Positions 61,085-64,000 of a DNA stretch of 64,000 nucleotides are shown here, piece by piece. Position 1 is the stretch's first letter. The number at the start of each line of letters is the position of its first letter. The notes under the pieces were generated by a model. That model had not been told where the DNA came from, did no database searches, and saw nothing but the letters and a program-made list of their open reading frames with translations. A program made the position numbers and the translations under genes. The stretch spans positions 738,602 through 802,601 of the forward strand of contig NW_019775580.1 of assembly GCF_001039355.2 (NCBI RefSeq), read 5' to 3'. The stretch comes from Lingula anatina (lineage: Eukaryota; Brachiopoda; Lingulata; Lingulida; Lingulidae).

Positions 61085-61480
61085 CTGAAAATTAAAGTTA
61101 TGTAACAATTACTAGTTAATTTAGAACTGAAATAAATCTGTTAATCTATTGAGCTAAACTTGTCAAATGTACAGACCAGTACCTCCAGGCAAAACAATAC
61201 ATAATACAAAAAGGATGTGTCACGGACATCTGCTTTAACTGCTTAAAAATCAGTTCAAAAAGTTTTGTCTTATGTCAAAATACCAAGGGTGAAGGCTATG
61301 TATTTGTATTTATATCAGTTTGTAGATTTGTTGTGGTTAATAATGTTGTATGGTATTGTGTTACATAACATTTGAAAAATCAATGTTACACATGTAGTAA
61401 TGTATTGCATGACACTGTATTTCTGCTTTGTAGGTTGTGCACTTTATTTTGCTGTGTTCATGTGCAATGGGGGTCATGTT

Positions 61481-61730
61481 GATACTCCCCCGCACTGATA
61501 CTCCCCTGCATCCATACGTCCCTGCACCAATAATCCCCCTTAGTAAATTTTTGTATTATGCGCATCGATACGACCCCACACCGATAGATCCCCGCTCCGA
61601 TACTTCCCACACCCATACTCCCCCTCAGTAGCGATGAAGGGAAGCAATGATGTGGGGGAGTATCGGTGCGGGGAAGTATTGGTGTGGGGATGTACCGGTG
61701 CGGGGGAGTATCAGTGCGGGGACGTATAGG
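61481..61730. repeat. Inverted minisatellite of GATACTCCCCCGCACC-type units
   Basis: The left half repeats a roughly 16-bp unit of the type CCCCGCACCGATACTC with variants. The right half repeats the complement (GAGTATCGGTGCGGGG). A short unique loop (about 61630-61660) lies between. The array could fold into a large imperfect hairpin. It yields spurious open frames rich in RTDTPPH on both strands. Confidence 0.88.
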
Positions 61731-63826
61731 CATGTAACCGTGCAATGTGCCTAGGTTCAACATACTAGTAATGTGTCACAGGAAGTTAGTATTGAAATTC
61801 AGGCATTTTTTAAAACTTATATTTAAATGCGGTAAAAATATGTGAAGCATTAATGATCAGTTACAGCAAAATCACAAACAAACAAACACTTAATTTAAAG
61901 AATAGAGAACAAATCCGGAAAAAATCACCCTTAAAGACCAATTTACTTGACCTGCATCATTTTGGTCTAGATTTAACTCATAATATATGGCAACAATTTT
62001 CTGAGTGCAAAAATATATTATAGATATATAGATACACTGTATCTAGATAGACAAACACATTTATCTCTAAACACATAAAAGAACCTATTTCTCTACTATT
62101 TAGTAAATATTATATACAAATCTAGCATAAAACATTTTTTTCCTTGTTATACACTTTAAGTGTTCAATTTCTACAGTTCATTGAGCTGTACCTAACAAAG
62201 TTTTTGATCACAACTGGATGTCACTCTGAAACTGAGCACATAAGCAAAGACGACTACACACTGTCAGATGAATTTTCATTAAAATTTTTTTTCTTTTCAA
62301 TTTCTTATTAATTCCAGTTACCTTTTTATCCAAGGCCTGATATATGTCATCTTCCCACTTCAGTGACAGGCTGCAGGATGATATTTACTACATAAAACAT
62401 GCATATAACTGGATGTCTGCATCCCTATCTTTATTTCAACCATGTCTCTAATTACAGCATCTATCTATTTCCTGCTTGGATTTATCATATTTTCCAGTTC
62501 TCTGTAAATTGTGTACCCTGGGCTGCCACACAAGGGCCTATCACAGCAATAATATTAATGTGTATTGGAAAGGGTGATAGATTGAAAGTTATCTGTATAG
62601 GCGGCTGTCTGCCACAGCTTCTAACACAATCAAGACAGAATTAAGTTTCATGCATCTCTGACGTGCAACAGATAGCACCAGGCGAATATGTCATTATCCA
62701 ATATTTTTATCAAAGGAGTGCAGTGCTGGCCTCCCAGCCCTATTGATCTCCGTCTCTAATACTTATTATAGCATCAGGTGGTTTATTTCAAATCCTGAAT
62801 AATTTGTTTTTAGTTCAATTATCTCTCAATGTGATTACAATTTTGCGTATCAAAATTCACAGACTTCTGCTGAAGGATTTTCAACCAGCAAATGAGTAGA
62901 ATAGTTTTTCTCCTAATCAGAATACTTGAAATTAAGCCATAATAGCGCCAAATGCCATATACATAAATTCTTGTACTGAAGATAAATCTCATTAACAGAA
63001 GGTATCTGTATCAAAACAGAAGAATAACTCAACACAGAACTCAAATGAAAAATAATAATAATTCACTTTTCAGTCTGTCTCATCTAACACATTCCTACTA
63101 GTATGCTTTCCACAAAAGCAACACATATGATACCATTACTTCAGCAACTGAAAGAATCAATAAACTTTGCAGCAAGATTGTTTTAGCAAAAAATTGAAAT
63201 CTAGCCTCTCCCCAATTATAAAGTACACAATTTCTAGCAAGACAGCCATAAAAAAATCTAATCTGCTAACAGCCCAACTGTCAATGTATTTTTGTGACTG
63301 CTTTACAAACCTTTCATAAATTAAATGGAGTGGTCCGGTAATTAGGTGCTGATCAAAAATGGCCATCCTATTCTATCTGATATCAGCCTGTCAATATTTG
63401 TGCAACTAAGACAAATTATCTTTTCTCTCTCTCTAGCAGAATTTCCAGGAATGAAAGAAATTGATTATGTCTAAAGCCTAACCTTTGGGGCATATTGACA
63501 TATGTCACTGATGACAAATGCCCTATCCTGAACTTAGATTAAAAGTTTTTCATACTAGTAATCTTTCATGCTTAAAATTTACATAGTTCTTACTATACCC
63601 CTTTACATTCTCACATATATATAAACATACCAGTATTGCTGAACTATGTTAAGTGGATTTCTTAACAAGGCACTTATTTCACCTAAAGCCCAGGGTCTAT
63701 TGTCATGTTTTGTGATTACAAAATCATGAGCAGTTTCTGACATGTTGTACTAATATAAAAATTAAAATCTACCTAGGAATACTAATATCATCTTATGTGT
63801 GCTGTCCTAGACTTTTACAAAGCAAC

Positions 63827-63843
63827 TCCCTCTCTCTCTCTTT

Positions 63844-63885
<42 letters not shown>

Positions 63886-64000
63886 CCAAGACCTTCTCTC
63901 TCTCTTTCTCTCTCCTTAGACTCCCTCCCTCCCTCTCTCTCTCTCTCCTCAGACTCTCCCCCCTCTCCCCTCAGACTCTCCCCCCCCTCTCCCCTCAGAC
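63827..64000. repeat. Polypyrimidine tract with CTCTCCCCTCAGA repeats
   Basis: A (TC)n run broken by short spacers passes into tandem CTCTCCCC(C)TCAGA units and continues past the window edge. Confidence 0.93.

Larger units (their letters stand above)
61085..64000 (-). other. ZFPM intron or upstream DNA
   Basis: No further PR-domain exon was recognised. It contains the inverted minisatellite at 61481-61730 and a pyrimidine-rich tract from 63827 to the window end. Confidence 0.5.

Noticed and set aside
61437-61763. Two overlapping proline/threonine-rich open frames on opposite strands
   Set aside because: Both are by-products of the inverted 16-bp minisatellite.

Overview
The window is intron-rich nuclear DNA from an animal. 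Four protein-coding genes can be rebuilt from exons flanked by GT/AG splice sites whose reading phases fit together: the 3' half of a JARID2 gene (+), a complete gigaxonin-type BTB-BACK-Kelch gene (GAN, -), a complete NPEPL1 aminopeptidase-like gene (+), and the 3' part of a FOG/ZFPM multi-zinc-finger gene (-). The vertebrate-like exon structure, AT-rich introns, and Penelope-like, LINE and short inverted-repeat elements suggest an invertebrate bilaterian such as a mollusc, annelid, hemichordate or lancelet. I cannot fix the phylum from sequence alone. No CRISPR array, bacterial operon or virus is visible.

Layout: 1-4519 is upstream intron of JARID2 with a broken Penelope-like fragment. JARID2 exons run from 4520 to 13198, followed by its 3' UTR and intergenic DNA to about 15.7 kb. 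GAN runs leftwards from 33786 to 17874. Its last three exons appear twice in near-identical 6-kb blocks (about 15.7-21.7 and 21.8-27.8 kb), and its second BTB exon appears twice in 1.6-kb blocks (about 27.2-28.8 and 28.8-30.45 kb). A 2-kb head-to-head spacer separates GAN from NPEPL1, which runs from 35839 to 52259. NPEPL1 exons 4-10 also appear twice (about 40.5-46.5 and 46.6-51.2 kb). ZFPM is tail-to-tail with NPEPL1: its last exon is 57053-59802, two more exons lie further right, and the gene leaves the window.

Each of the three duplications has a single 'n' at its inner junction (21723, 28846, 46471). The copies differ by scattered substitutions, microsatellite lengths and one 1.3-kb transposon present in only one copy. 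The simplest reading is that two divergent haplotypes were placed in tandem by the assembler. Collapsing them gives a 605-residue gigaxonin and a 523-residue NPEPL1, which agree with the vertebrate lengths (597 and 523 as I recall them). True tandem exon duplication is the alternative, and long reads would decide.

The genes have no obvious joint function. JARID2 is a Polycomb (PRC2) cofactor, ZFPM a GATA corepressor, GAN a cullin-3 substrate adaptor, and NPEPL1 an M17 peptidase-like protein. The best leads in the hunt are the hairpins next to the assembly junctions, two or three non-autonomous DNA transposons with target duplications, a duplicated splice acceptor in NPEPL1, and an inverted minisatellite in a ZFPM intron. 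I found no convincing new biological system.
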